This document shows, in pieces, positions 17,355-26,043 of a stretch of DNA of 64,000 nucleotides. Made by a program: the position numbers and the translations under genes. The notes beneath the pieces are model-generated. The model was given only the letters and a program-made list of their open reading frames with translations. It was not told where the DNA came from and did no database searches. Source of the stretch: Synechococcus sp. PCC 7335 (GTDB lineage: Bacteria; Cyanobacteriota; Cyanobacteriia; Phormidesmidales; Phormidesmidaceae); assembly GCF_000155595.1 (NCBI RefSeq), contig NZ_DS989905.1, forward strand, positions 1 through 64,000, in the 5' to 3' direction. Each line of letters starts with the position of its first letter. Positions within the stretch are counted from its first letter, which is position 1.

Positions 17355-17486
17355 GCGAACCTTTTGGATATCATCAACGAACTTAGTTGCCGTATCGAGT
17401 ACTTCCAAGCGACGTTGTTGGATAGAAGCAGATGGGAAGGTCTCAGTTGCGTTCGCAAAGGGTGCAAACGTTAGCGTATTAGGCAT
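17264..17486 (-). pseudogene. 5' part of a coiled-coil (phasin-like?) gene cut by the IS
   Basis: From ATG 17486 the protein MPNTLTFAPFANATETFPS is followed by a two-fold repeat: TKFVDDIQKVRLEQLNNQ and TKAVDDIQKVWLAHSNNQ. Heptad-like helices of this sort occur in phasins. Beyond the IS, on its left side, minus-strand DNA encodes ENVSDWMKALAGKQREAPKRW, which may be the C-terminal end of the same gene in another frame. Family assignment is tentative. Confidence 0.4.
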
Positions 17487-17560
17487 TGTCAAGTTAAACT
17501 CGATGAGCCAATTTATAGGACAGTCTTGCTCAGCAAGTGTCATCTGATCAGTATATGCGA
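17487..17560. mobile_element. IS6-like end fragment
   Basis: The sequence CATTGTCAAGTTAAACTCGA and onward through GATGAGCCAATTTATAGGACAG to AAGTGTCATCTGATC matches, with few differences, 38760-38830, the boundary of another IS6-like remnant. It abuts the start codon of the truncated gene at 17486. Confidence 0.45.
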
Positions 17561-17670
17561 TCGCTCAGACTACTTAGAGGCAGAACAGAGCGCTCAGCAG
17601 ACACAATCCGCTTTCTGGTCCAATCCAAACCCTGTCATGCCTTGGAAATTTAGACGGCAACGCCGATGAG
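17560..17670 (+). pseudogene. decayed thermonuclease-family C-terminal fragment
   Basis: Reads DYLEAEQSAQQTQSAFWSNP then NPVMPWKFRRQRR and a stop: the end of a staphylococcal-nuclease-like protein, the same module as at 9254, 58590 and 62650. No upstream catalytic part is present. Confidence 0.65.
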
Positions 17671-17694
17671 TGGACAGACTGGAGGGCGATCGCT

Positions 17695-18027
17695 TTGGAA
17701 GGTGGAGGGATAGAAGCTTGGCTAACGCTGCTCATAGAGTTGATGTGGGACAAGCAGCGGATCTTAGAAATGTACTTGAACATTGCCCAGTTTAGCGAGC
17801 GTACCTTCGGCGTAGAAGCCGCTAGCCAACAGTTTTTTCAACTCCCTGCCCGAGACCTCACCTCACAAGAAGCTGCCCTACTAGCTGCTGTACTACCTGG
17901 GCCAGAACTTTACCGCATCGAAGCGCCTTCCCAGGAAGTACTAGACCGACAAAGCTGGATTCTGGTTCAGATGAGTCAGCTTGGCGGCACAGCCTATCTT
18001 CAGCAGCTGCAAAGAGAAAGTGAATAG
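17695..18027 (+). pseudogene. C-terminal half of a GT51 peptidoglycan glycosyltransferase (MtgA-like)
   Basis: 110 residues beginning LEGGGIEAWLTLLIELMWDK then QRILEMYLNIAQF, FGVEAASQQFF, LTSQEAALLAAVLPGPE. These are the later conserved motifs of the family 51 transglycosylase domain in monofunctional MtgA proteins. The first half with the catalytic Glu motif (EDxxFxxH) is missing, so it should be inactive. It directly follows a nuclease fragment, and both may have come from one recombination event. Confidence 0.75.
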
Positions 18028-18111
18028 TGATAGGAAGAAGAGCTCAGGCCACCCTTGAGACTCAACATCAATAATTTACGTTATAGTATCATTATTGATA
18101 TTACCTGCGAA

Positions 18112-18357
18112 ATGGCTAGTATTCAGAAGATTTTGGCAGACATGGAGAACAATCCTAAGGGGGTAAAATTCTCTGATTTGTCTAAGGTTTGTGATCATTT
18201 CTTCGGTAAGCCCCGTCAATCGGGCGGCAGTCATCGAGTTTATCGCACCCCCTGGCAGGGCGAACCCTATGTCAATATCCAGTCAAAAAAAGGAAAGGGT
18301 AAGCCTTATCAAGTCAAACAGGTACTAGCAGCGATTAGAAAGATGGAGGCGATGTAA
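18112..18357 (+). CDS. hicA: HicA-type mRNA interferase toxin
   Basis: From ATG 18112, 81 residues: MASIQKILADMENNPKGVKF, DLSKVCDHFFGKPRQSGGSH, then RVYRTPWQGEPYVNIQSKKG and KGKPYQVKQVLAAIRKM. This is the small double-stranded-RNA-binding-like fold of HicA; the active His lies in GGSHRVY. A start further upstream is possible in frame but adds residues not found in the family. The stop overlaps the hicB start by one base (TAATG). An AT-rich promoter with TATAGT lies at ~18082. Confidence 0.85.
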   Translation: MASIQKILADMENNPKGVKFSDLSKVCDHFFGKPRQSGGSHRVYRTPWQGEPYVNIQSKKGKGKPYQVKQVLAAIRKMEAM

Positions 18358-18683
18358 TGGACGCTCAGTTTTACACCTATCGTGTGTTTTGGTCGGAAGA
18401 AGATGAAGAATTTGTCGGTCTGTGTGCCGAGTTCCCTGGGCTAAGCTGGCTCGACGAGAATCAGCAAACTGCTTTCTCTGGCATCATCAACTTAGTTCAG
18501 GCTTGTATCAACGATTTAGAAGCGCACGATGAGGCTGTGCCAACACCGCTATCGAAGAAACTCTACAGCGGTAAGTTTATGGTCAGAATTCCACCCGAAC
18601 AGCATCGGGAACTGGCTATCCAAGCGGCGGAGCAAGGCGTTAGCTTGAACCGACTGGCGAGTAAAAAGCTTTCAGGTGACTAA
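18357..18683 (+). CDS. hicB: HicB-type antitoxin
   Basis: 108 residues. The N-terminal half is the HicB fold (YTYRVFWSEEDEEFVGLCAE, FPGLSWLDENQQTAF). The C-terminal half ends in a ribbon-helix-helix (GKFMVRIPPEQHRELAIQA, EQGVSLNRLASKKL). It neutralises HicA and represses the operon. Translationally coupled to hicA. Confidence 0.85.
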   Translation: MDAQFYTYRVFWSEEDEEFVGLCAEFPGLSWLDENQQTAFSGIINLVQACINDLEAHDEAVPTPLSKKLYSGKFMVRIPPEQHRELAIQAAEQGVSLNRLASKKLSGD

Positions 18684-19392
18684 CGTAGCCAGTATTGAAC
18701 AAGGCGATCACCCTTCTTAGGGACTATTCATAGAGCGATCACTTTCGCTAACCTCTCCATCAGCTAAACTCATTGTGTAGTGGTTTTAGAATTTGCTTGG
18801 TAGAAAGCACTCATGGAAAATCACTTCCCTTTGCGTCACGAGAAACAAGCGCAACAGAGAGTCTGAAGCGATCGCTGCTCGGAGACTTCTCTAGGATAGA
18901 GCACTAACACGAACTGGTATGCGCTGTATCTGCTAGCACTACCAATTGATGCCGCTATCGTGATGCTTAAGCACATCAGCCAGTTCCTACCTGCGCCCCA
19001 CCACACTTATCGTGATTGTTGTGTGTGTATAGTGCTTATGACTTTGGCTATGAAGATCTGGCCGAACGTTCTAGGTGAGTTAGTTTGGTATAGATTGCTT
19101 TTTCTCGTCCCGTTAGGAATTTTAGTGCTTTCCTTAGTTAGTTTCTAGGGTTAGCCCTTGCAGAAAAACAAGACTTAATTGAACGGGGCGCAATCTTCGA
19201 CAAGGCAGCAGTGTTGTCTACTCTTTGAAATCCATGGGCTTCCTCCCAATCCTTCAGAGCACCTCAGCGCTGCCTCAACTCTCGGGCGATCGCTCTGGCA
19301 GTAAACCAACGCAGGCGATGGAGCGATCGCTCTCTAGGAAAATTAAGTACTGTGGTAGACATAAGTCTCCACAGTAGTGACTGCACTCTCTT
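18684..19392. other. stretch without a convincing gene
   Basis: Several HIP1-type octamers. A 62-codon frame at 18960-19148 (+) has a hydrophobic second half (YRLLFLVPLGILVLSLVSF) but no ribosome site and no context. I would not annotate it as a gene. Confidence 0.3.
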
Positions 19393-19676
19393 TTAAACTT
19401 CTTCACATTCTTCCACCCAACCAGGGTAGAGATCTTCCAAACGGCCTACCACTTCTGCATAAGTACCACTGCCAACAGTGCCAGGGGCGTAGCTCTCGAA
19501 CTGCTGCATTGTGTAGTGAACAGCCGCTCAGCCTGCGCCTTCGTCAGCTCGGTCATATAGATAACTCTCGACTTGCAGGCGGAACGAAATGCTACAACTT
19601 TCGATAGATCCGTACCTTTGTTTATGTTATCAAACGATACGTCGATAACAATCTGCCATTCTTCTACCGCATTCAT
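19393..19676 (-). pseudogene. small hypothetical gene with one frameshift, ~94 aa
   Basis: ATG 19676 follows GAGGA by 6 nt. Frame one reads MNAVEEWQIVIDVSFDNINK then GTDLSKVVAFRSACKSRVIY and LTKAQAERLFTT. Frame two continues sensibly with MQQFESYAPGTVGSGTYAEV, VGRLEDLYPGW and VEECEEV to a stop at 19393. A one-base change near the ACACAA at ~19505 explains the break. The function is unknown; both halves have normal coding character. Confidence 0.5.
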
Positions 19677-19923
19677 CTCTATATCCTCGACTAACTTCTA
19701 GCTCTTCAAGGCACTAGCCGCTCTCATAACAGCGGCTAGGCAGACAATACGGAACACACTGATGCTGCTCAAACTAAACAGGTCTCTCCTAATATTTTTT
19801 AATTTCTATCTGGAATCCGAAAAGATAGGAGGCGATCGCTCTGTTGGTTAGTCCCAAGCCTGATGGTAAATATTCGTGTTACTTACGTTGACTAATTCAA
19901 AAACGACACGAATACTGTTAAGG

Positions 19924-20202
19924 CTATCCGCCTGTAGAACACTGGCGATCGCCTCCTATTAATTTTTTCGGCCACGAGTAGATCTGACTCAATCCCCATT
20001 GATCGATCAGGGGTCTCTCTTCTGCTATCCTACATAGCCCTTCAGACATCAGCTCTAAGCAAAACTGAGCGTATTCATATGGTCCCTCAGCTGTGACCGC
20101 AATCCCTTCGTGACTACCACGCCCGTTGAACGTTCCGAAATACTCAACAAACGGACTCGCCGTAGCTATCTTCTCAAACTTTTTCAGAGTCATATTTTTC
20201 AC
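19924..20202 (-). CDS. hypothetical protein, ~92 aa
   Basis: Starts at GTG 20202 or ATG 20193. The residues MTLKKFEKIATASPFVEYFG, TFNGRGSHEGIAVTAEGPYE and YAQFCLELMSEGL look like a compact alpha/beta domain. Not recognised. It lies behind a pair of GTGTAATCG repeats (20216-20231) of the kind seen around parA, so it may belong to the same plasmid-maintenance region. The C-terminal GGDRQCSTGG overlaps a HIP1 site and may not be original. Confidence 0.45.
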   Translation of the reverse strand: MKNMTLKKFEKIATASPFVEYFGTFNGRGSHEGIAVTAEGPYEYAQFCLELMSEGLCRIAEERPLIDQWGLSQIYSWPKKLIGGDRQCSTGG

Positions 20203-20215
20203 TACAGAGGTTTAT

Positions 20216-20239
20216 GTGTAATCGTGTAATCGCGTTATC
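20216..20239. repeat. GTGTAATCG direct repeats, outlying members of the par repeat set
   Basis: GTGTAATC at 20216-20223 and again at 20224-20231, followed by GCGTTATCAC. Same family as the cluster at 21862-22935. The IS630 insertion between them separated this one from the rest. Confidence 0.5.
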
Positions 20240-20315
20240 ACTACAAGATTAGTTTGACTTAGGGTATAGCTTTTCCAGAAGCCGACCATGTTGGATATGG
20301 TGCAAGGACAAACTA

Positions 20316-21540
20316 GTAGTCTGTCAGCCCTAAATTTTCGGGCACCCTAACTCTCGAAAAGATTGTTCTAGAGAGAGTTGAACGTTCATGAGCAGAAAAC
20401 AGCATCGAGTCAAATTGCAGCCTGAAGAGAGAGCGGAACTAGAAGCACTTGTCTCGAAAGGGAAAGCGGCCAAGTGGAAACTGACCCGCGCTCAAGCTCT
20501 ACTGAAATGTGACGAGAGCGAGGCTGGCCCGGCTTGGTGTGACCAGCTGATTGCGGAAGCCTATGGGGTGACGACCCGAAGCATCGAAAGTTGGCGTAAG
20601 CAGGCAGTCTTTCAAGGGCCATTGTCTTTGTTGTCTCGCAAGCCGCCATCCCAACTGCCCAACCCACCCAAGTTTGATGGTGAGCAGGAAGCTCGTTTGG
20701 TGGCCTTAGCTTGTTCTCAGCCGCCACCAGGATATGCCCGTTGGAGCCTACGGCTGCTCGCAGACCAAGCCGTCGTCTTAGACATCGTCGAGCCGGTTAG
20801 CCATGAAACGGTTCGCCAAGTGCTGAAAAAAATGAATTGAAGCCTTGGCGACGTACCATGTGGTGCATTCCACCCAAGCAGGATGCTGCTTTCGTCTGCC
20901 AGATGGAGCAAGTCTTGGATATTTACCAGTTGGCGTATGACCCGGCCCATCCAATCATTTGCATGGACGAGCAACCCAAACAGTTACTGAAGGAGAAACA
21001 CCTCCCACACCCTGTCAAACCTAATACCCCTGAACGGATTGACCACGAGTACATTCGCGAGGGAACCTGTACGGTCTGGATGTTCGTTGAACCGTTAGCC
21101 GGGTGGCGAGACGTACGTGTTAGTGACCGACGAACCGCCATTGATTGGGCACAGCAACTGCGGCAACTGATTGACCTCCCCCGCTACGCCACAGCTGAAA
21201 CCTTGACATTAGTTTGTGACAATCTCAACACCCATACCGTTACCTCGTTATACCAAGCCTTTACGCCACAGGAAGCTCGCCGCATTCGAAACAAGGTGAA
21301 GATTGTCTACACGCCTAAGCATGGCAGTTGGCTCAATATGGCAGAGCCTGAACTAAGTGTGTTGACCCGACAATGTCTCAGCCGACGCATTGATAACGTG
21401 ACCGAAATTGAACAAGAAGTTCAGGCTTGGGCAACACAACGGAACCATCAACAAACTGGGATTGATTGGCAATTCTCCACTGATGATGCACGCATCAAAC
21501 TCAAGCGCCTCTACCCGAAAGTTCAATCATGACTGACTAC
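20316..21540 (+). mobile_element. IS630-family element inserted at a TA
   Basis: The ends GTAGTCTGTCA and its near-complement TGACTGACTAC are flanked by TA on both sides (20314-20315, 21541-21542), the TA target duplication of IS630/Tc1 elements. The TA belongs to the TAG stop of the RHH gene at 21540, which stays intact because the insertion regenerates it. Confidence 0.8.
20388..21532 (+). CDS. IS630-family transposase in two overlapping frames
   Basis: ORF A (20388-20840) has the paired HTH region (AYGVTTRSIESWRKQAVFQG). ORF B (20837-21532) has the DDE domain: IICMDEQPKQLL (Asp), LTLVCDNLNTHT (Asp), and HGSWLNMAEPELSVL (Glu). The frames overlap at an A7 run (CTGAAAAAAATGAATTGA), a classical place for -1 or +1 slippage in this family, so the element may make a fused transposase by programmed frameshifting. 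All catalytic residues are present, so it could be active. Confidence 0.8.
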
Positions 21541-21830
21541 TAGTCGGGTTGCTTTCCAGCAATCTGAGGTAGGCCACGCTGCTCAAACAATAGATCTAGC
21601 GCCTCCCCGACGAGTGCTTCTACGCTCGTATCTTCATCTAGCGCTAGCTGTCTCACTTGTTTTGAGACTGCCGGGTCGAAGTAGCCGATAATGGCTTTCT
21701 TACCTGATCGACTCGGGCGATAGTGCGGGCTCTTCTTATTGTCAGGCTTAGCAGGTGCAGCCGATTGTACTTTGCCAGTCGCGGCTTTGCCATTTCCCAC
21801 TTGCTTAAGCCGATCTCTTAGACCAGACAT
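21540..21830 (-). CDS. RHH partition protein (ParB/ParG-like)
   Basis: 96 residues. The first ~45 are basic and flexible (MSGLRDRLKQVGNGKAATGK, PHYRPSRSGKK). Then comes a ribbon-helix-helix: KAIIGYFDPAVSKQVRQLAL, DEDTSVEALVGEALDLLFEQ. A flexible N-terminal tail plus RHH downstream of a small ParA is the layout of type Ib partition centromere-binding proteins. It follows parA on the same strand with repeats between the two genes. The stop codon TAG is formed exactly at the IS630 insertion site. Confidence 0.7.
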   Translation of the reverse strand: MSGLRDRLKQVGNGKAATGKVQSAAPAKPDNKKSPHYRPSRSGKKAIIGYFDPAVSKQVRQLALDEDTSVEALVGEALDLLFEQRGLPQIAGKQPD

Positions 21831-21861
21831 AGCAACACTTCTCCTATAAAAAATTTGTACC

Positions 21862-22935
21862 GTGTAATTGTGATATCACGCTATCACAAGACGATAGCTT
21901 TGGGTGTTCACCTTTCGGCAATCCTATGGTTGTGATTTCCTTATTACGTACTTACGTGATGAAGTGTCATTGTGATTACACGTTAGCACATAACCACTTG
22001 TACAGTTGCTTGATCTCCTTCGCGGCCTTTCCAGTCGGCGAGTATTCAAGCACACCTAGACCATCAACGACTGCTTTCGAGTACTCAGTTCTATCCCATA
22101 GTGCTATCGGGCAGATCTGTCGGTTCGTGTCGGTTTCCGCTAGATCTTTCAGAACGCTAGTCGCTTCGTACAGCTGCGGACGTGACTTAACTGCGTTTAG
22201 TAGCAACCCTACTTTTGCGCCTGCCGCTGAGCATAGGTCAAGTGTGGTTGTGATCGCTGAAAGATCCAGGATTGATGGACGACACGGCACAACGCAGATA
22301 TCGGAGAGTCGCGCCGCCGTCAGAATCCCTTCTGAGTTAAAAGGAGCTGTATCTATGATGACTAAATCTGTGTTGTCCTCTTGAGTAGTGGCGATCGCTT
22401 GGGTAAGACGGCTGGGCGGTATAGCGACAACGATAGGTTCGGTGATGCCTTCCCCTTCTCGGATATCGCCCCACTGACTAATAGAACACTGCGGATCGGT
22501 GTCTAAGACAGCGACACTTTTGTCCGACAGGTGGGCGGCGACGGCTAGGTTCATCGATACCGTGGACTTACCTGGTCCGCCTTTCTGCGAAATGACGGCT
22601 GCAATTGGCATGACTTTATAGACCTCTCCAATGATATGTATTGACAAATGATTGGGTGCCAACGTGATTACACTACTGCATGCTAACGTGTAATCACTTA
22701 TCAGCATACTTCAATACCCAATTGTTGCAGCGTGATATTTTGATATCGTGATTTTGTGATTACACAAACTTGTCGGCATGAGTATGGTGAGCAGATGCTT
22801 GTAATGTCCTCTATGTCTTAGTTTTGGCTGGTTAAGGTGGTGTGATATTGTGATTACACATTATCGCATCGACGATATCAAACGAGGGAAAGCAGCGCCA
22901 GTAGTATTAGTGTGTATGCGATTACGTGTAATCGC
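21862..22935. repeat. iteron-like repeat cluster around parA (putative centromere/origin)
   Basis: The 10-mer GTGATTACAC (or complement) occurs at 21972, 22664, 22688 (complement), 22756 and 22850, and related GTGTAATT/ATCACG motifs at 21862-21888. A palindrome GCGATTAC-GT-GTAATCGC lies at 22918-22935. The copies sit in the parA-RHH gap, over the parA stop codon, and upstream of parA. Chance would give well under one copy in this window. They are likely RHH-binding sites acting as both centromere and operator. Confidence 0.7.
21976..22611 (-). CDS. parA: ParA-type partition ATPase
   Basis: A 211-aa ParA of the short type Ib kind. From ATG 22611: MPIAAVISQKGGPGKSTVSM, the deviant Walker A with the signature Lys, here KGGPGKST; then LDTDPQCSISQWGDI (Walker A'), and VIIDTAPFNSEGILTA (Walker B). 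The upstream in-frame residues starting at 22707 lie over the repeats and are unlikely to be translated. It segregates the replicon together with the downstream RHH protein. Its stop codon overlaps one of the iteron-like repeats. Confidence 0.85.
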   Translation of the reverse strand: MPIAAVISQKGGPGKSTVSMNLAVAAHLSDKSVAVLDTDPQCSISQWGDIREGEGITEPIVVAIPPSRLTQAIATTQEDNTDLVIIDTAPFNSEGILTAARLSDICVVPCRPSILDLSAITTTLDLCSAAGAKVGLLLNAVKSRPQLYEATSVLKDLAETDTNRQICPIALWDRTEYSKAVVDGLGVLEYSPTGKAAKEIKQLYKWLCANV

Positions 22936-23115
22936 GTTTGCGTGATGGGGTGTTAAACTTATGGCTGATCAGTCTATGCCGATGCAATCTGATGCCTGCC
23001 ATATAAAAAGGGTTACTCATAGCGCTTAGTTAGCATTTTCCTAGTAGCAGAATAGCCGCACTCAGACTAAACTCAGACTACGTTTCGTTCGCTTTGCCAT
23101 TAGCTCCAAAAAAGG

Positions 23116-23235
23116 ATGTCCTTTGGCAAACCCGTCTCTTTATTAGCTAGTGCGTTTGCCGCCGCCGGTGCTTTGCTCAGTGCTTCTCTCCTGACAGTGG
23201 GCCTTCTTGCTACGTGGAATGAAAAACATGACTAG
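23116..23235 (+). CDS. possible 39-aa single-pass membrane peptide
   Basis: Frame MSFGKPVSLLASAFAAAGAL and then LSASLLTVGLLATW, ending NEKHD, with AAAAGG just before the ATG. One hydrophobic helix. It overlaps the next small frame by a few bases (AACATGACTAG). Too short for certainty. Confidence 0.3.
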   Translation: MSFGKPVSLLASAFAAAGALLSASLLTVGLLATWNEKHD

Positions 23236-23514
23236 CCCACACCATCTTGACTGGCTCCATCGATCGGAGACGTTCATAGAGGCGCAGACAGCGCCTGGGC
23301 GCGTCATGGTTGCCTGATTAACCAGGACGACTCTACTCTGTTCTTGTCTTTTGAAGATGGTAATCTCTATCAGACGTTTGATGAATCCGTTGTGGTGGCA
23401 CAGGCTAAACCTGGCTGGCAGGGGCGAACCTGTCACTCTAGGCGTTCTTACTATGCCAAGCATTCACTCAACAAAGCTAAAAAAGCGATCTCGCCAGCGC
23501 AGTCAGCGGACTGA
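23228..23514 (+). pseudogene. small hypothetical gene with a frameshift
   Basis: Starts MTSPHHLDWLHRSETFIEAQ and stops after VMVA. In another frame the sequence continues CLINQDDSTLFLSFEDGNLY, QTFDESVVVAQAKPGWQG and ends KKAISPAQSAD at 23514. The second part has clear coding character and no start of its own. Function unknown. Confidence 0.35.
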
Positions 23515-23587
23515 CAGCATTGATATCCCGCTCTTAACTACGTATCGCCACCAGCGGTGCTAATCACCTTCTATCGCAACCGTACCG

Positions 23588-23824
23588 ATGGCTCATTCAT
23601 GCGCTCGCTCTTTCATACCACTCATCGAGGATGCGGCAAAAACGATAGAAAGGGGAACTCCTATTCATCTAAAAGGAGTTCCCCAAGCTCAGCTCAGACG
23701 CCATATTCGGACGGTTATTGGTATTCTTCAGGCTAAGTTCGGCCAAGACGTTACCATCACTCAAGACCGACAACCCGCTGCCGCCTGTCCCTTCTGTCTG
23801 CTGGAGAATACAATAGATGGCTGA
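23588..23824 (+). CDS. hypothetical plasmid-type protein, 78 aa
   Basis: MAHSCARSFIPLIEDAAKTI, ERGTPIHLKGVPQAQLRRHI, then a CPFC near the C-terminus. It overlaps the next gene by 8 bp (23817), so the two are translationally coupled. I do not recognise the family. Confidence 0.55.
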   Translation: MAHSCARSFIPLIEDAAKTIERGTPIHLKGVPQAQLRRHIRTVIGILQAKFGQDVTITQDRQPAAACPFCLLENTIDG

Positions 23825-24314
23825 GACCACAACTAGACTTAATGCTCAGCAATGGCAGCAGGCACAAGCCAAGGCTCAGCGGTTTCGTGCTCAACTCATA
23901 GCACTCTCTCGCAAAAATAACCCGCATAACTTCTACCAAGAACTCTTTGCGATCGCTGCCAGTCGCATTCAGGCCGATACCGATGCATTCTGTGGCTTCG
24001 CTGAACAAGTCTTCGAGGAGATTGAGGCGTATGGCCAAGAACCTACCCTCGATGAAAGTTGGATGGCTGAACTAACTGGCGATAAAGATACTTTCTACTT
24101 CTCAACTCAGGCGTTGGTTACTCAGCCAATACCCCTGCCGAGACAACAGAGGCAGAAGCCTCTTCCTTTACCTGATGGACCGTCAATAGCGAACGCCGTT
24201 ACACAGGCGGTGCAGTCCGCTGAAGAGGCGCTTAATGTCGCTCATGCAGAAAAACGCCTGGATTCAAACCATTCAATCAGCGCTCTCTTGGCTCACACAA
24301 CCTGCTTCCTTTGA
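23817..24314 (+). CDS. hypothetical protein, 165 aa
   Basis: Mostly helical, rich in Gln/Ala: MAETTTRLNAQQWQQAQAKA, FRAQLIALSRKNNPHNFYQE, FCGFAEQVFEEIEAYGQEPT. A proline-rich segment (TQPIPLPRQQRQKPLPLPDG) precedes the end. The last ~27 codons overlap the following gene by 80 bp, which is unusual; a frameshift that once joined the two cannot be excluded. No known domain. Confidence 0.5.
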   Translation: MAETTTRLNAQQWQQAQAKAQRFRAQLIALSRKNNPHNFYQELFAIAASRIQADTDAFCGFAEQVFEEIEAYGQEPTLDESWMAELTGDKDTFYFSTQALVTQPIPLPRQQRQKPLPLPDGPSIANAVTQAVQSAEEALNVAHAEKRLDSNHSISALLAHTTCFL

Positions 24315-24450
24315 CCAGCTTCAACTGGCTACTCACCTACAGCCCGGTGAACTCTGGCTCGCTCTCCTGCTTGGACAGCAGCACTGGTCTATCCATCAAC
24401 AAGTCTTCTATGGCGAAATCTCGGTTTCTCTCAATCAACTCAGTGAGTGA
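24235..24450 (+). CDS. hypothetical protein, 71 aa
   Basis: MSLMQKNAWIQTIQSALSWL, FDQLQLATHLQPGELWLALL, QHWSIHQQVFYGEISVSLNQ. GAAGAGG precedes the start. It may be a separate gene or the shifted C-terminal half of the preceding one. It resembles a small winged-helix (QLATHLQPGELWLALLLGQQ could be a recognition helix region), but this is inference. Confidence 0.45.
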   Translation: MSLMQKNAWIQTIQSALSWLTQPASFDQLQLATHLQPGELWLALLLGQQHWSIHQQVFYGEISVSLNQLSE

Positions 24451-25122
24451 AATACTTTCCATGTCACTTTTTAGGGGAGGATGCAAAGGAAACGAATAAA
24501 GAGTGGTAATGCGATCTCGTAGCTGGAAATGACTATTGGGCGATCGCACCGCTACCGCTACTGCTCTAGCATCCACTATCTATACTCAGAATTCTGCTTT
24601 CTTAAGACTCCAAATAGATATGATAGCGTTGGTGTTTGAGAACTAGATACATGTCTATGGGCAGGCGAGCACCCTTTCATACCCCTCATCGATGAAGCGG
24701 GCTGAGAGCTGATGTCCTTTGACTTTGACCACACCAGCCTTTCAGTACTCACCATAACTGCACCTAGCCTAGATAAAGCCCTCCCACTCCCCAATTGAAT
24801 TATTCGTGTTACTTTTATAAGGCTTTCCAGGGCACACCGAATCTCCGACTGGACAAAATCGCTTTATAGCAGTGGCTAAAGTGTAAAGTACATAAGCTTT
24901 GATAGGTTGACTAGTGAGGCTCACAAATAGCCACCAACAGAATATGCGAAAAAAGGAATGTAATTGCAAGCCATTACAACTACTGTTGTATAGCCACAGT
25001 CAGCAAATAAATAGCAATTGCTTCTTTATAAATTCTTCATTGGTATTCGTAGTATCTAAAGGCAGGATGTAGAAGGTAATAAACCGCTTAGCCCTTGATA
25101 CGCTGTCTCTCCTTACCTGCTG
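24451..25122. other. intergenic stretch with decayed repeats
   Basis: Contains a 75-bp sequence (24583-24652, CTATACTCAG... AATAGATATGATAGCGTTGG ... GAACTAGATAC) that recurs at 58835-58905, and the gene fragment at 24724-24825 that resembles 1318-1420. No gene supported. Confidence 0.45.
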
Positions 25123-26043
25123 ATGCGATTCTACACCTCTGTTCTTAGCGCTTTACTAGCTGCTAGCGGCCTGATATCTAGCCAAAGTCTGGCTACCGCC
25201 AGTGGATTAAGGGAAGAATCAGCTGATGCAACAAGCTACACACCACAGCTCATTGCTCAAGTTGAACCAGGTATCGTCGAAGGTAGGCGGGTGTTTGGGT
25301 CTGAAGTTATAGACGCAATGCGGGTGTGTGCTCAACTCGTCTCAAACCTGCACTTGATGACCTGTATAGACCAACCGGCTATATGGGATGGTTCCATCGC
25401 TTCTTTTAGGATGAGTCTTGCGCCGGGTGATTACTATTTCTTTTCTTATCTAGAAGAAGATGATGGCTACTTCTTCTATTACGCACCATCTATGTTTGGA
25501 AGCGCGAATAGTAGACCAATTGTTGTAAAAGTACGAAGTGGTCAGACGACAAGCGGAATTATAGTAAGTAATGGCAGTACTTGCTCCAATTATCCTCAGT
25601 TCTGTATTGCTCCTCCTAGCTCCGGCACTCCGGCTACTTCGTCTTCGCAAAGCGGCACTGCGGCTGATTCATCTTCGCAAAGCAATGATGTGCCTCCAGA
25701 TCTAATCCCTGCTGCTTATTACAGAGGAGCTTACGTCAGCGTGTTTGAGCACAATGGTCAGTTCTGCTACGTCGGGTTTAGTCGTAATGGTCAACTGATA
25801 GCTTCTATCTCTGAAGACTCTGAGCAACCTAATATCTACCGTTTTGATGACCCAGATCATAGAGATACACGAATTTTCCAAGTGGATGCCACCACTTTGA
25901 GCTATGGAGGTGGTGAGTATGAAAGAGTCAATGATGTTCAGCCTTTCAGCCAAGTAGGCTCTAACATACAAGCCTGTCTGACTTCAGAAGTACCTTACTT
26001 TGAAGCTGAGGAGCATACAGGCAGGCAGAGACCTTCGAGGTAG
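25123..26043 (+). CDS. secreted hypothetical protein, 306 aa
   Basis: A typical Sec signal peptide: MRFYTSVLSALLAASGLISS then a cut near ATASG. The mature part has two regions separated by a Ser/Thr-rich linker (~165-190, SGTPATSSSQSGTAADSSSQ). The second region reads YYRGAYVSVFEHNGQFCYVG and FSRNGQLIASISEDSEQPNI. Paired cysteines (CAQL/CIDQ, CSNYPQFC) suggest disulfides in the periplasm or outside. The family is not recognised. Single gene with ATG start. Confidence 0.6.
   Translation: MRFYTSVLSALLAASGLISSQSLATASGLREESADATSYTPQLIAQVEPGIVEGRRVFGSEVIDAMRVCAQLVSNLHLMTCIDQPAIWDGSIASFRMSLAPGDYYFFSYLEEDDGYFFYYAPSMFGSANSRPIVVKVRSGQTTSGIIVSNGSTCSNYPQFCIAPPSSGTPATSSSQSGTAADSSSQSNDVPPDLIPAAYYRGAYVSVFEHNGQFCYVGFSRNGQLIASISEDSEQPNIYRFDDPDHRDTRIFQVDATTLSYGGGEYERVNDVQPFSQVGSNIQACLTSEVPYFEAEEHTGRQRPSR

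Noticed and set aside
21976-22707. Long start of ParA at 22707
   Set aside because: The extra 32 residues lie over the repeat cluster and precede the universal start of the ParA fold; ATG 22611 fits the family.
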